DNA of 43,084 nt from a virus: positions 1 to 43,084 of IMG/VR virus record IMGVR_UViG_3300042328_001188; one strand, given 5' to 3'. Positions 1 through 5,915 of this stretch are shown here, one piece after another. The notes beneath the pieces are model-generated. The model made no database searches. It saw only the letters and a list, made by a program, of their open reading frames with translations, and was not told the DNA's origin. The translations under genes and the position numbers were made by a program. Numbering within the stretch: the stretch's first letter is position 1; each line of letters begins with the position of its first letter.

Positions 1-2
1 CA

Positions 3-461
3 AACAAAACTGATAGTACATACGCTGAGCAAGGTGGTGTGTATATTGATTTGAGAGGAATGAGTGGTGAATTACAAATACCAATTTGGACAGCATCACA
101 AACAAATCGTTCAGCAATTGATAGTGAGGTTATTGAAGCTGACAAGATTGCAGATAGTTACGCTAAAGTAATGAACGCTGACTTTATTATGAGTTTAAGT
201 AGAAAAGCAAAAGATAAGTTGAACAATACGGCTAGAGTACACATTATGAAGAATCGTTTTGGACAGGATGGTATTACCTTCCCAACTAAAATGGATACAA
301 CTACGGGAACAATAGAAGTATATGCAGCAACTTCATCCGAAGGTATCATAGCATCAAAAGAAAGTGCTAGTGGTGCTGAAATGGAAAGACAGATGTTACA
401 CAAAAAATATGTAGATACTATGCCTGGTGCAAAAGCACCTATGGTATCTGGATTAGGTTAA
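3..461 (+). CDS. Replicative DNA helicase, DnaB/T4 gp41-like, C-terminal part (5' truncated)
   Basis: The reading frame is open from the first bases of the window, so the gene starts upstream; a GTG at 39 lies inside the conserved domain and is not the start. The visible part matches the end of a RecA-fold DnaB-type helicase: a DLRGMSGEL stretch, the WTASQTNRSA segment that corresponds to the H3/Q motif region, and KNRFGQDG, which resembles the arginine-finger region near the end of DnaB/gp41 helicases. Such helicases form hexamers that unwind DNA ahead of the phage polymerase. This fits the T4-like polymerase, clamp and clamp loader further downstream. Family assignment is confident; the ATPase Walker A part is outside the window. 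Confidence 0.85.
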   Translation, partial: NKTDSTYAEQGGVYIDLRGMSGELQIPIWTASQTNRSAIDSEVIEADKIADSYAKVMNADFIMSLSRKAKDKLNNTARVHIMKNRFGQDGITFPTKMDTTTGTIEVYAATSSEGIIASKESASGAEMERQMLHKKYVDTMPGAKAPMVSGLG

Positions 462-484
462 ATAAACAATTAAAAACAAAAACT

Positions 485-655
485 ATGAACAGTCAAGAAC
501 TATTCGAACAAATGAAGACTTTGTTTTCAACATTTGAAACAGAGCACATGGGAACTAAAAAAGTAAACAAATCAAGAGCTAGAAAAGCTATCGGTGATTT
601 GAAGAAATTAATCACTGCGTATAGACAAGCATCTACCGCAGAGCAAAAAGCATAA
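485..655 (+). CDS. Small histone H1-like DNA-binding protein (Hc1-like)
   Basis: This 56-residue ORF begins MNSQELFEQM and contains KKVNKSRARKAIGDLKK followed by ITAYRQAS. That pattern of a short N-terminal helix, a small basic linker with RARKA, and a second basic helix is what I recall of the Hc1/histone H1-like proteins common in Bacteroidota, which are of similar size. The expected role is non-specific DNA binding and nucleoid compaction. It lies 23 nt after the helicase stop and just before a strong terminator, so it is probably the last gene of the helicase operon. It could compact phage DNA or compete with the host homologue. The assignment is from pattern memory, not a profile search. 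Confidence 0.6.
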   Translation: MNSQELFEQMKTLFSTFETEHMGTKKVNKSRARKAIGDLKKLITAYRQASTAEQKA

Positions 656-664
656 TATGATAGG

Positions 665-684
665 GGGGCGGAAACGCCCCTTTT
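665..684 (+). terminator. Rho-independent terminator
   Basis: A perfect 6-bp GC stem (GGGGCG at 665-670, CGCCCC at 675-680) closes a GAAA tetraloop and is followed directly by TTTT. It stands 9 nt after the histone-like gene, so it ends the helicase-histone transcript. Confidence 0.9.
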
Positions 685-778
685 ATTATGTTTTAATAGA
701 CTATGTATTATGACACGAATAAATTTAAAAAAAAGTGGGTTTTTTATCCACAAACCTGTATTGTTTAGTGGAGGACAG

Positions 779-786
779 TATATTTA
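779..786 (+). promoter_or_regulatory. Weak -7-like element TATATTTA upstream of the reductase gene
   Basis: TATATTTA lies about 60 nt before the ribonucleotide reductase start and after the terminator at 665-684, where a new promoter is expected. The position 20 nt upstream holds CCTG instead of the TTTG seen in the strong promoters of this phage. The sequence after it (TTCTTACA) resembles that after TATATTTA at 21200-21207. It may be a weaker or different promoter class. Confidence 0.3.
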
Positions 787-846
787 TTCTTACATTTTAG
801 GGATTTCCTGAAATATTTTAACACACTAAACACAAATTTACAAAAA

Positions 847-2703
847 ATGGACATTTCAACACGAATTTTATCGGATATTACGGTTTATATGAAGTACGCA
901 AAGTACAGACCGGAATTAAAAAGAAGAGAAACTTGGAAAGAGTTAGTAAAAAGAAATATGGATATGCATATAAAGACATATCCAAATTTAAAAGAGGAAA
1001 TAAAAGAAGTATATAAATTCGTATCGAATAAAAAAATATTACCATCAATGCGTTCAATGCAGTTCGCAGGTAAACCAATTGAATTATCACCAAATAGAAT
1101 TTATAATTGTGCATTTGCACCGGTAGATGATTGGAGAGTATTTTCAGAAATTATGTTCTTACTATTAGGAGGAACTGGGGTAGGTTATTCAGTACAACAA
1201 CATCACGTTGATGCTTTACCTGAAATCAGAAAGCCATCAACTGATAAGACGAGAAGATTTTTAATCGGTGATAGTATTGAAGGATGGGCAGATGCAGTTT
1301 CAGTAATTGTAAAAGCATATTTCTTCGGTGGTAGTAAGCCGGTATTTGATTTTAGAGATATTAGAGAGAAAGGAGCACGATTGGTAACATCGGGTGGTAA
1401 AGCACCAGGTCCTCAACCATTGAAAGAATGCCTTATCAAATTAGAAGGTATCTTAGATGCAAAAAAAGATGGTGAGAAATTAAAACCAATTGAAGTGCAT
1501 GATATGGTTTGTCACATTGCTGATGCAGTATTAGCAGGTGGTATTCGTAGAGCAGCATTGATTGCATTATTCTCCGCAACTGATGAACAAATGATTAGTT
1601 GTAAGAGTGGTGCATGGTGGGAAACAAATCCACAAAGAGGTAGAGCAAATAACTCAGCAGTATTAATGAGACATAAAATTACCAAAGAGTACTTTATGGA
1701 TTTGTGGAAAAGAATTGAAGCAAGTGGAGCAGGTGAACCTGGTATCTATTTATCAAATGATAAAGATTGGGGAACTAACCCATGTTGTGAGATTGCATTA
1801 AGACCTTTCCAATTCTGTAACTTATGTGAAGTTAATGTAAGTGATGTTGATACTCAAGAAGAATTAAATGCTAGAGTTAAAGCAGCATCATTCGTAGGAA
1901 CATTACAGGCTGGATATACTGATTTCCATTACTTAAGACCAATTTGGCAAAGAACAACTGAAAAGGATGCCTTAATAGGAATCTCAATGACAGGAATCGG
2001 AAGTGGTGCAGTTTTGAAATTGGATATGAAAGAAGCAGCAAAAGTTGTGAAAATAGAAAACAAAAGAGTAGCAGAAATATTAGGTATTAACGCATCGGCA
2101 AGATGTACAACGGTTAAGCCGGCAGGAACTACTTCTTTAGCATTAGGAACTTCATCTGGTATTCATGCTTGGCATAACGATTACTATATTCGTAGAGTAA
2201 GAGTTGGTAAGAACGAATCAATTTATTCTCATTTATTATTAAACCATCCTGAGTTAGTAGAAGATGAATATTTCAGACCGCATGATACTGCAGTAATTGG
2301 TATTCCTCAAAAGGCACCTGATACTGCAATCTTTAGAACTGAATCTCCTATTCAATTATTAGAGAGAGTTAAAAAAGTACATAGTGAGTGGGTTAAGCCG
2401 GGACATAGAAGCGGTAATAATACTCACAACGTATCAGCAACAATTTCTATTAGAGAGCATGAGTGGAAAGCAGTTGGAGAATGGATGTGGGAAAACAAAG
2501 AATTCTACAATGGATTATCGGTATTACCTTATGATGGTGGTACATACATTCAGGCACCATTTGAAGATTGTACAAAAGAGAAGTACGAAGAACTTATGAA
2601 AACATTAAACGATGTTGATTTAAGTAAGATAGTTGAAATAGAAGATATGACTGATTTAAGTGGTGAATTGGCGTGTGCTGGTGGTGCATGTGAAATAAAA
2701 TAA
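847..2703 (+). CDS. nrdJ: Adenosylcobalamin-dependent (class II) ribonucleotide reductase, monomeric RTPR type
   Basis: This 618-aa enzyme should reduce ribonucleotides to deoxyribonucleotides, using coenzyme B12 for radical generation, and so supply dNTPs for phage replication. The active-site motif N-x-C-x-E is present as NPCCE at residues 311-315. Cys324 sits 11 residues after Cys313, as Cys419 follows Cys408 in the Lactobacillus leichmannii enzyme, and Cys88 (in NRIYNCAF) matches the partner Cys119. The C-terminus ends CAGGACEIK (Cys610, Cys615), the C-x4-C pair that passes electrons from thioredoxin to the active site. It is shorter than the roughly 740-aa L. leichmannii enzyme, so some peripheral or allosteric sequence is reduced. 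A DUF5522 gene and a thioredoxin gene follow in the same operon. Confidence 0.9.
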   Translation: MDISTRILSDITVYMKYAKYRPELKRRETWKELVKRNMDMHIKTYPNLKEEIKEVYKFVSNKKILPSMRSMQFAGKPIELSPNRIYNCAFAPVDDWRVFSEIMFLLLGGTGVGYSVQQHHVDALPEIRKPSTDKTRRFLIGDSIEGWADAVSVIVKAYFFGGSKPVFDFRDIREKGARLVTSGGKAPGPQPLKECLIKLEGILDAKKDGEKLKPIEVHDMVCHIADAVLAGGIRRAALIALFSATDEQMISCKSGAWWETNPQRGRANNSAVLMRHKITKEYFMDLWKRIEASGAGEPGIYLSNDKDWGTNPCCEIALRPFQFCNLCEVNVSDVDTQEELNARVKAASFVGTLQAGYTDFHYLRPIWQRTTEKDALIGISMTGIGSGAVLKLDMKEAAKVVKIENKRVAEILGINASARCTTVKPAGTTSLALGTSSGIHAWHNDYYIRRVRVGKNESIYSHLLLNHPELVEDEYFRPHDTAVIGIPQKAPDTAIFRTESPIQLLERVKKVHSEWVKPGHRSGNNTHNVSATISIREHEWKAVGEWMWENKEFYNGLSVLPYDGGTYIQAPFEDCTKEKYEELMKTLNDVDLSKIVEIEDMTDLSGELACAGGACEIK

Positions 2704-2888
2704 TGAAAAGTGATAAAGAATTATATTATTTGGAAAATGGTAAAGTGGTTTTCACTCCTGAGTATCACATTGAACGAGGTAATTGCTGTGGGAGTGGCTG
2801 CCGCCATTGTCCATATGAACCAAACCACATAAAAGGAAATATAGAATTAAAAGAACAATATAAAAATAAAAAAGATGGTAACAGTTAA
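2703..2888 (+). CDS. DUF5522-like small cysteine-rich protein
   Basis: This 61-aa protein contains YYLENGKVVFTPEYHIERG followed by CCGSGCRHCPY (Cys28, 29, 33, 36). That combination is the hallmark of the DUF5522 family, small proteins of unknown function found in Bacteroidota and in some eukaryotes. The four close cysteines suggest a metal-binding or redox site. Its ATG overlaps the reductase stop by one base, and its last 14 nt overlap the thioredoxin gene, so the three genes are translationally coupled. A role in redox or metal handling for nucleotide reduction is only an inference. Confidence 0.7.
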   Translation: MKSDKELYYLENGKVVFTPEYHIERGNCCGSGCRHCPYEPNHIKGNIELKEQYKNKKDGNS

Positions 2889-3141
2889 AAAATTTGGAGC
2901 AGTATGGTGTGGTCCTTGTAGAGCATTAGCACCGGTATTAGAAGGATTGAAAAATGATTTTCAAGGTAAAGCAACATTCATAGAATATGATGTTGATAAT
3001 TCGCCTGAAGAATCACAACAATATAATGTGACATCAATTCCAGTAGTAATAATTGAAAGAGATGGTGTAGTTGTTCAAAGATTTCAAGGCTTATCATCTA
3101 AGATGGCATACACAAATGCTATCAACGAAGCAATAGGTTAA
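2875..3141 (+). CDS. Thioredoxin
   Basis: A compact 88-aa thioredoxin with the active site WCGPC (residues 11-15) and the cis-proline loop TSIPVV (Pro56). It lacks the first helix of full-length thioredoxins of about 105 aa, as phage-encoded versions often do. The gene overlaps the DUF5522 gene by 14 nt and lies in the ribonucleotide reductase operon. Its likely job is to re-reduce the C-terminal CxxxxC of the reductase after each turnover. Confidence 0.92.
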   Translation: MVTVKKFGAVWCGPCRALAPVLEGLKNDFQGKATFIEYDVDNSPEESQQYNVTSIPVVIIERDGVVVQRFQGLSSKMAYTNAINEAIG

Positions 3142-3151
3142 ATAAAAAAAT

Positions 3152-3162
3152 AAAGGTTACAT
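3152..3162 (+). promoter_or_regulatory. Shared 11-nt translation leader, copy 1
   Basis: AAAGGTTACAT lies just before the oxygenase ATG at 3164. The identical 11-mer precedes the HTH gene at 3763-3773. It contains AAAGG, one of the few Shine-Dalgarno-like runs in the window, about 7 nt from the start codon. Confidence 0.4.
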
Positions 3163-3163
3163 A

Positions 3164-3760
3164 ATGATTGATGATATTATAATAATTGATGATGTTATAC
3201 CAAGACATCTTCAAGATAAGTTAGAAGATTTATTTACATCCAACAGACTTCCTTGGGTCTTTTTTAAAGATATAGCAATTCCACCAGCGGAAATAAAAAG
3301 ACTTGGAATTACCAAATTAACCCCTGGTATAGCTTGTTACATAAAGCAAGATAATCCTAAATTTGTAAACGAGCAATTGTTGAAAGAAGTTAAGGTTATT
3401 GTTGATGAATCTTGTAAAAAGATAGGTAAAGAATGTAAAGATATTTTTAATGCACGAAGTTTTATGCATTTTCCATTGGCTACTGAATTAAAAAAAGAAT
3501 ATGATAATGTACATGTTGATATAAACTATGACCACTTGGTTTGTTTATATTATGTGAACAATACAGATGGGGATACATATATTTTTGATAAAACAAAAAA
3601 GGAATTAAATCATATTTCTAAAGATACTAAACTTGGGATATTAAAACAAGTAAGTCCAAAAAAAGGAAGAGTTGTATTATTCGATGGCAGAAGATATCAC
3701 TCAAGTTCAGGTCCATCTAAAAACATTAGATGCATAATAAATTTTAATGTTCAAATTTAA
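3164..3760 (+). CDS. 2-oxoglutarate/Fe(II)-dependent oxygenase, prolyl-4-hydroxylase-like
   Basis: This 198-aa protein has the signature of the P4H-like 2OG-Fe(II) dioxygenases. Iron ligands are seen as HVD (His117, Asp119) and a distal His179 in RRYHSS, with Arg189 ten residues later, the usual 2-oxoglutarate-binding position. Predicted strands between these (VCLYYVNN, GRVVLFDGRRYH) fit the double-stranded beta-helix. Such enzymes hydroxylate protein side chains, nucleobases or small molecules; the substrate cannot be read from sequence. Context offers two options: DNA modification, with the Mom-like genes directly downstream, or hydroxylation of the collagen-like fibre encoded at 21246. Confidence 0.82.
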   Translation: MIDDIIIIDDVIPRHLQDKLEDLFTSNRLPWVFFKDIAIPPAEIKRLGITKLTPGIACYIKQDNPKFVNEQLLKEVKVIVDESCKKIGKECKDIFNARSFMHFPLATELKKEYDNVHVDINYDHLVCLYYVNNTDGDTYIFDKTKKELNHISKDTKLGILKQVSPKKGRVVLFDGRRYHSSSGPSKNIRCIINFNVQI

Positions 3761-3762
3761 AC

Positions 3763-3773
3763 AAAGGTTACAT
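3763..3773 (+). promoter_or_regulatory. Shared 11-nt translation leader, copy 2
   Basis: AAAGGTTACAT precedes the HTH gene start at 3776 by 2 nt and is identical to the copy at 3152-3162. Confidence 0.4.
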
Positions 3774-3775
3774 TT

Positions 3776-3979
3776 ATGGCAATTTTAAGAGGGCAATCGC
3801 ACCCATCGGCAAAACTTACTGACGAGCAAGTCTTAATTATTCGTGACTTATGGAAAATGGGTCATCGTAATATCAAAGTTATAGCTCGTAACAATAAGGT
3901 ATCACCATCAAATGTAATGAAGATAGTTCAACGTAAAACTTGGGCACACTTAAATCAATTTTGGTCTGGTAGTTTATGA
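3776..3979 (+). CDS. Small helix-turn-helix DNA-binding protein
   Basis: This 67-aa protein reads HPSAKLTDEQVLIIRDLW and then IARNNKVSPSNVMKIVQRKTW. That is the pattern of the HTH module often found on phage HNH or other mobile endonucleases (LTxxQVxxIRxL, then IAxxxxVSxxxVxxIxxxxxW), here standing alone without a nuclease domain. It could be a remnant of a homing endonuclease or a small regulator. Its stop overlaps the start of the first Mom-like gene (ATGA), which points to co-expression with it. Confidence 0.65.
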   Translation: MAILRGQSHPSAKLTDEQVLIIRDLWKMGHRNIKVIARNNKVSPSNVMKIVQRKTWAHLNQFWSGSL

Positions 3980-4749
3980 AAGTAGAAGGTAAACAATATT
4001 GCGATACCTCTAAGTTTTCTATTAGAGAGATTAATAAAAACATAGCAAAGGATATCATTGTCAATAACCACTACAGTGGAATATGGACGAAGGTATCCTA
4101 TGCTATTGGATTATTTTACATATCCGAAGATGAACACAATTTCTTTAGTGGAGTTAATGAACAATTGGTTGGGGTTGCCTGTTATGGTGACCCGGTTGGT
4201 AGAAATGCCGGTGCATCTATTTCCGAATTACTTCCTAGAGATGGTGTATTAGAATTAACTCGTCTATTCGTATTTGATGGATATGGTACTAACATTGAGA
4301 GTTGGTTCGTTGGGCAATCTTTCGAATGGTTAAGAACTAATGTACCTCGTATTAAAGCTCTAATATCATATTCAGACCCAAATGCTGGACACTTAGGAAC
4401 GGTATATCAAGCTACCAACTGGATATATCAGGGAAACAAAATCAGATGGTCAGATAGTTGGTCTTTCAAATGGAGTGAGGATGATGAATGGCATCATTCT
4501 CGGACATCTTATGTGAAGTACGGAACGAATGACCCAAAGATAATTCAGACAATGGTTACAAGCCCATTCTGGATTAAAAGAGAACCCCGTAAGCACCGAT
4601 ATGTGTATATTCTAACCAAAGATAAGAAGGAACGCAAAGCCCTCTTAAAATCGCTTAAACATGAGGTGTTCCCATATCCAAAGGTAGAGTTGGATATTAT
4701 TGATGAGGTTCATAAAATGGACCCGATAGATTTGGTAGTTTCAGAATAA
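3976..4749 (+). CDS. Mom-like GNAT-fold DNA modification protein, copy A
   Basis: This 257-aa protein carries the features of phage proteins related to Mu Mom, which converts adenine to a carbamoylmethyl form in phage DNA and so protects it from restriction. Visible motifs are NNHYSG (31-35), a YAIGLFY strand (42-48), LELTRLF (92-98), YGTNIESWFVGQSF (103-116), SYSDP (131-135) and GHLGTVYQATNWIYQG (138-153), the most conserved segment of the family. It is about 43% identical by eye to copy B at 5008-5808 over the first 150 residues, and both begin MKVEGK. The C-terminal part (RKHRYVYIL, KKERKALLK) is basic and shared by both copies. The exact base modified is unknown. Confidence 0.72.
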   Translation: MKVEGKQYCDTSKFSIREINKNIAKDIIVNNHYSGIWTKVSYAIGLFYISEDEHNFFSGVNEQLVGVACYGDPVGRNAGASISELLPRDGVLELTRLFVFDGYGTNIESWFVGQSFEWLRTNVPRIKALISYSDPNAGHLGTVYQATNWIYQGNKIRWSDSWSFKWSEDDEWHHSRTSYVKYGTNDPKIIQTMVTSPFWIKREPRKHRYVYILTKDKKERKALLKSLKHEVFPYPKVELDIIDEVHKMDPIDLVVSE

Positions 4750-4762
4750 TTTCGTATATTTG
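4731..4762 (+). promoter_or_regulatory. Bacteroidota-type promoter P1 (TTTG-N20-TATATTTG)
   Basis: TTTG at 4731-4734 and TATATTTG at 4755-4762 are separated by exactly 20 nt. The upstream part TTTGGTAGTTTC is identical to that of the clamp promoter at 12423. It overlaps the 3' end of Mom-like copy A. Transcription would begin at about 4767-4770, placing the ATG at 4770 on an almost leaderless mRNA. Confidence 0.78.
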
Positions 4763-4769
4763 TAATGTT

Positions 4770-5024
4770 ATGGCAAGAGTAGAACCAAACGCTAAGGATA
4801 AACCACGTAAATTTGAACACATCTATAAGGATGATGATGGATGTGAATCAATTTGGAAATACGATTTGGATAAATTCCCAAATGGACCTATATCAGTAGA
4901 GAACAAATATCCTGCTGGTTATGTGAAAGATTTGAAACAAAGACAAAAATTAGCAAAGGCTGAACGAAGTTTATCTATTTTAGAAAAAGCAAAACAAGCA
5001 AAAAAGAATGAAGGTAGAAGGTAA
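4770..5024 (+). CDS. Hypothetical protein between the two Mom-like genes
   Basis: An 84-aa protein I do not recognise. The N-terminal half (FEHIYKDDDGCESIWKYDL) looks like a small compact domain, and the C-terminal 40 residues are a highly charged helix (LKQRQKLAKAERSLSILEKAKQAKK). It is driven directly by promoter P1 and overlaps the start of Mom-like copy B by 17 nt, so the two should be produced together. In phage Mu, mom is expressed with a partner gene, com, but there is no zinc-finger or other Com-like feature here. An earlier ATG at 4764 gives only four codons and was not used. Confidence 0.7.
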   Translation: MARVEPNAKDKPRKFEHIYKDDDGCESIWKYDLDKFPNGPISVENKYPAGYVKDLKQRQKLAKAERSLSILEKAKQAKKNEGRR

Positions 5025-5808
5025 AAATTATTGTGATACATCGAAAGTATATGTAGCACCAATAGCAAAGAGTATCGCTAAAGATATTATTGTTAAGAAA
5101 CACTATACTCACGCTTGGACAGCTTGTAGATATGCAATTGGAATATATTACAAATCAGAAGATGCCAATACCTTTGATGGTGATAAACTTATAGGTTGTT
5201 TAATATATGGTTTTCCTGTTGGAGCAAAAGCATCCACTTCTATTTGTGAAGGATTAACCAAAGATAACATTTTAGAATTGACACGTTTGTATTGTGATGA
5301 TGGATATGGTTCTAATATTGAATCATTTGCATTAGGACAATCTTTCAAATGGTTAAAGGAACATGATAAAGCAATTAAAGTATTACTATCATACGCCGAT
5401 AACGGACAAGCTCATTTAGGAGGAATATATCAAGCTACCAATTGGATTTATCAGGGATTATCTACGGATATTGCATTGATGCCAAATTGGGGTATATCAT
5501 TACACAAAGACCCGTATCAATGGATTCATAGTAGGACTGTGTTTTCAATGTGGGGTAGTGGTAACTTAGCACACTTACAAATGGAAATCGGTAAGCAAGG
5601 ATATAAAGAGTTTTGGAGAAGGGAAGAACCACCAAAGCATAGATATGTTCAGATACTTGCGCAAGATAAAAAAGAAAAGAAAGATTTGATGAAACGATTG
5701 AAACACGAAATCAGACCTTATCCAAAAGATACCGCTTCATACAATACAGAAGTAGTACATCACCTAACTACATACGAAGTGCCGGAAGGAACGGCCAATT
5801 TTTGGTAA
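5008..5808 (+). CDS. Mom-like GNAT-fold DNA modification protein, copy B
   Basis: A 266-aa paralogue of copy A. The same landmarks occur in order: KKHYTHAW (30-37), YAIGIYY (42-48), ILELTRLY (88-95), YGSNIESFALGQSF (100-113), LSYADNGQAHLGG (127-139) and IYQATNWIYQG (140-150). The C-terminal block PPKHRYVQIL with KKEKKDLMKRLKHEIRPYPK matches copy A (RKHRYVYIL, KALLKSLKHEVFPYPK). The family is linked to adenine hypermodification in Mu-like phages. Copy A has YSDP where copy B has YADN, so the pocket may differ. The pair probably arose by duplication, and the two may modify different bases or form a heteromer. Confidence 0.72.
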   Translation: MKVEGKNYCDTSKVYVAPIAKSIAKDIIVKKHYTHAWTACRYAIGIYYKSEDANTFDGDKLIGCLIYGFPVGAKASTSICEGLTKDNILELTRLYCDDGYGSNIESFALGQSFKWLKEHDKAIKVLLSYADNGQAHLGGIYQATNWIYQGLSTDIALMPNWGISLHKDPYQWIHSRTVFSMWGSGNLAHLQMEIGKQGYKEFWRREEPPKHRYVQILAQDKKEKKDLMKRLKHEIRPYPKDTASYNTEVVHHLTTYEVPEGTANFW

Positions 5809-5818
5809 TATATAACTT

Positions 5819-5831
5819 ATTGATAATCAAT
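5819..5831. repeat. Perfect short inverted repeat upstream of promoter P2
   Basis: ATTGAT-A-ATCAAT is a perfect 6-bp palindrome with a 1-nt centre, 25 nt upstream of the TTTG of promoter P2. It is too AT-rich and short, with no T-run, to be a terminator. It could be an operator, but a chance palindrome in AT-rich DNA is also possible. Confidence 0.3.
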
Positions 5832-5856
5832 GGGTTAGAAAAAACTACCTAAAATG

Positions 5857-5888
5857 TTTGGTAGATTCGGTTATTTTTCGTATCTTTA
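5857..5888 (+). promoter_or_regulatory. Bacteroidota-type promoter P2 (TTTG-N20-TATCTTTA)
   Basis: TTTG at 5857-5860, exactly 20 nt, then TATCTTTA at 5881-5888. The spacer end TTATTTTTCG matches P3 and P4 almost exactly (ATTTTTCG). It stands 27 nt before the ATG of the 614-aa gene. Confidence 0.78.
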
Positions 5889-5915
5889 CATAGTTAAAAT
5901 CATAAAATATAAAAC

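Noticed and set aside
735-751. Small hairpin GTGGG/TCCAC with a T-rich loop
   Set aside because: Only four Watson-Crick pairs plus a G:U, and no T-run after it; not convincing as a terminator or riboswitch.
710-811. 33-codon ORF (MTRINLKKSGFF...) between terminator and nrdJ
   Set aside because: Too short, no recognisable features, and it spans the likely promoter of nrdJ.
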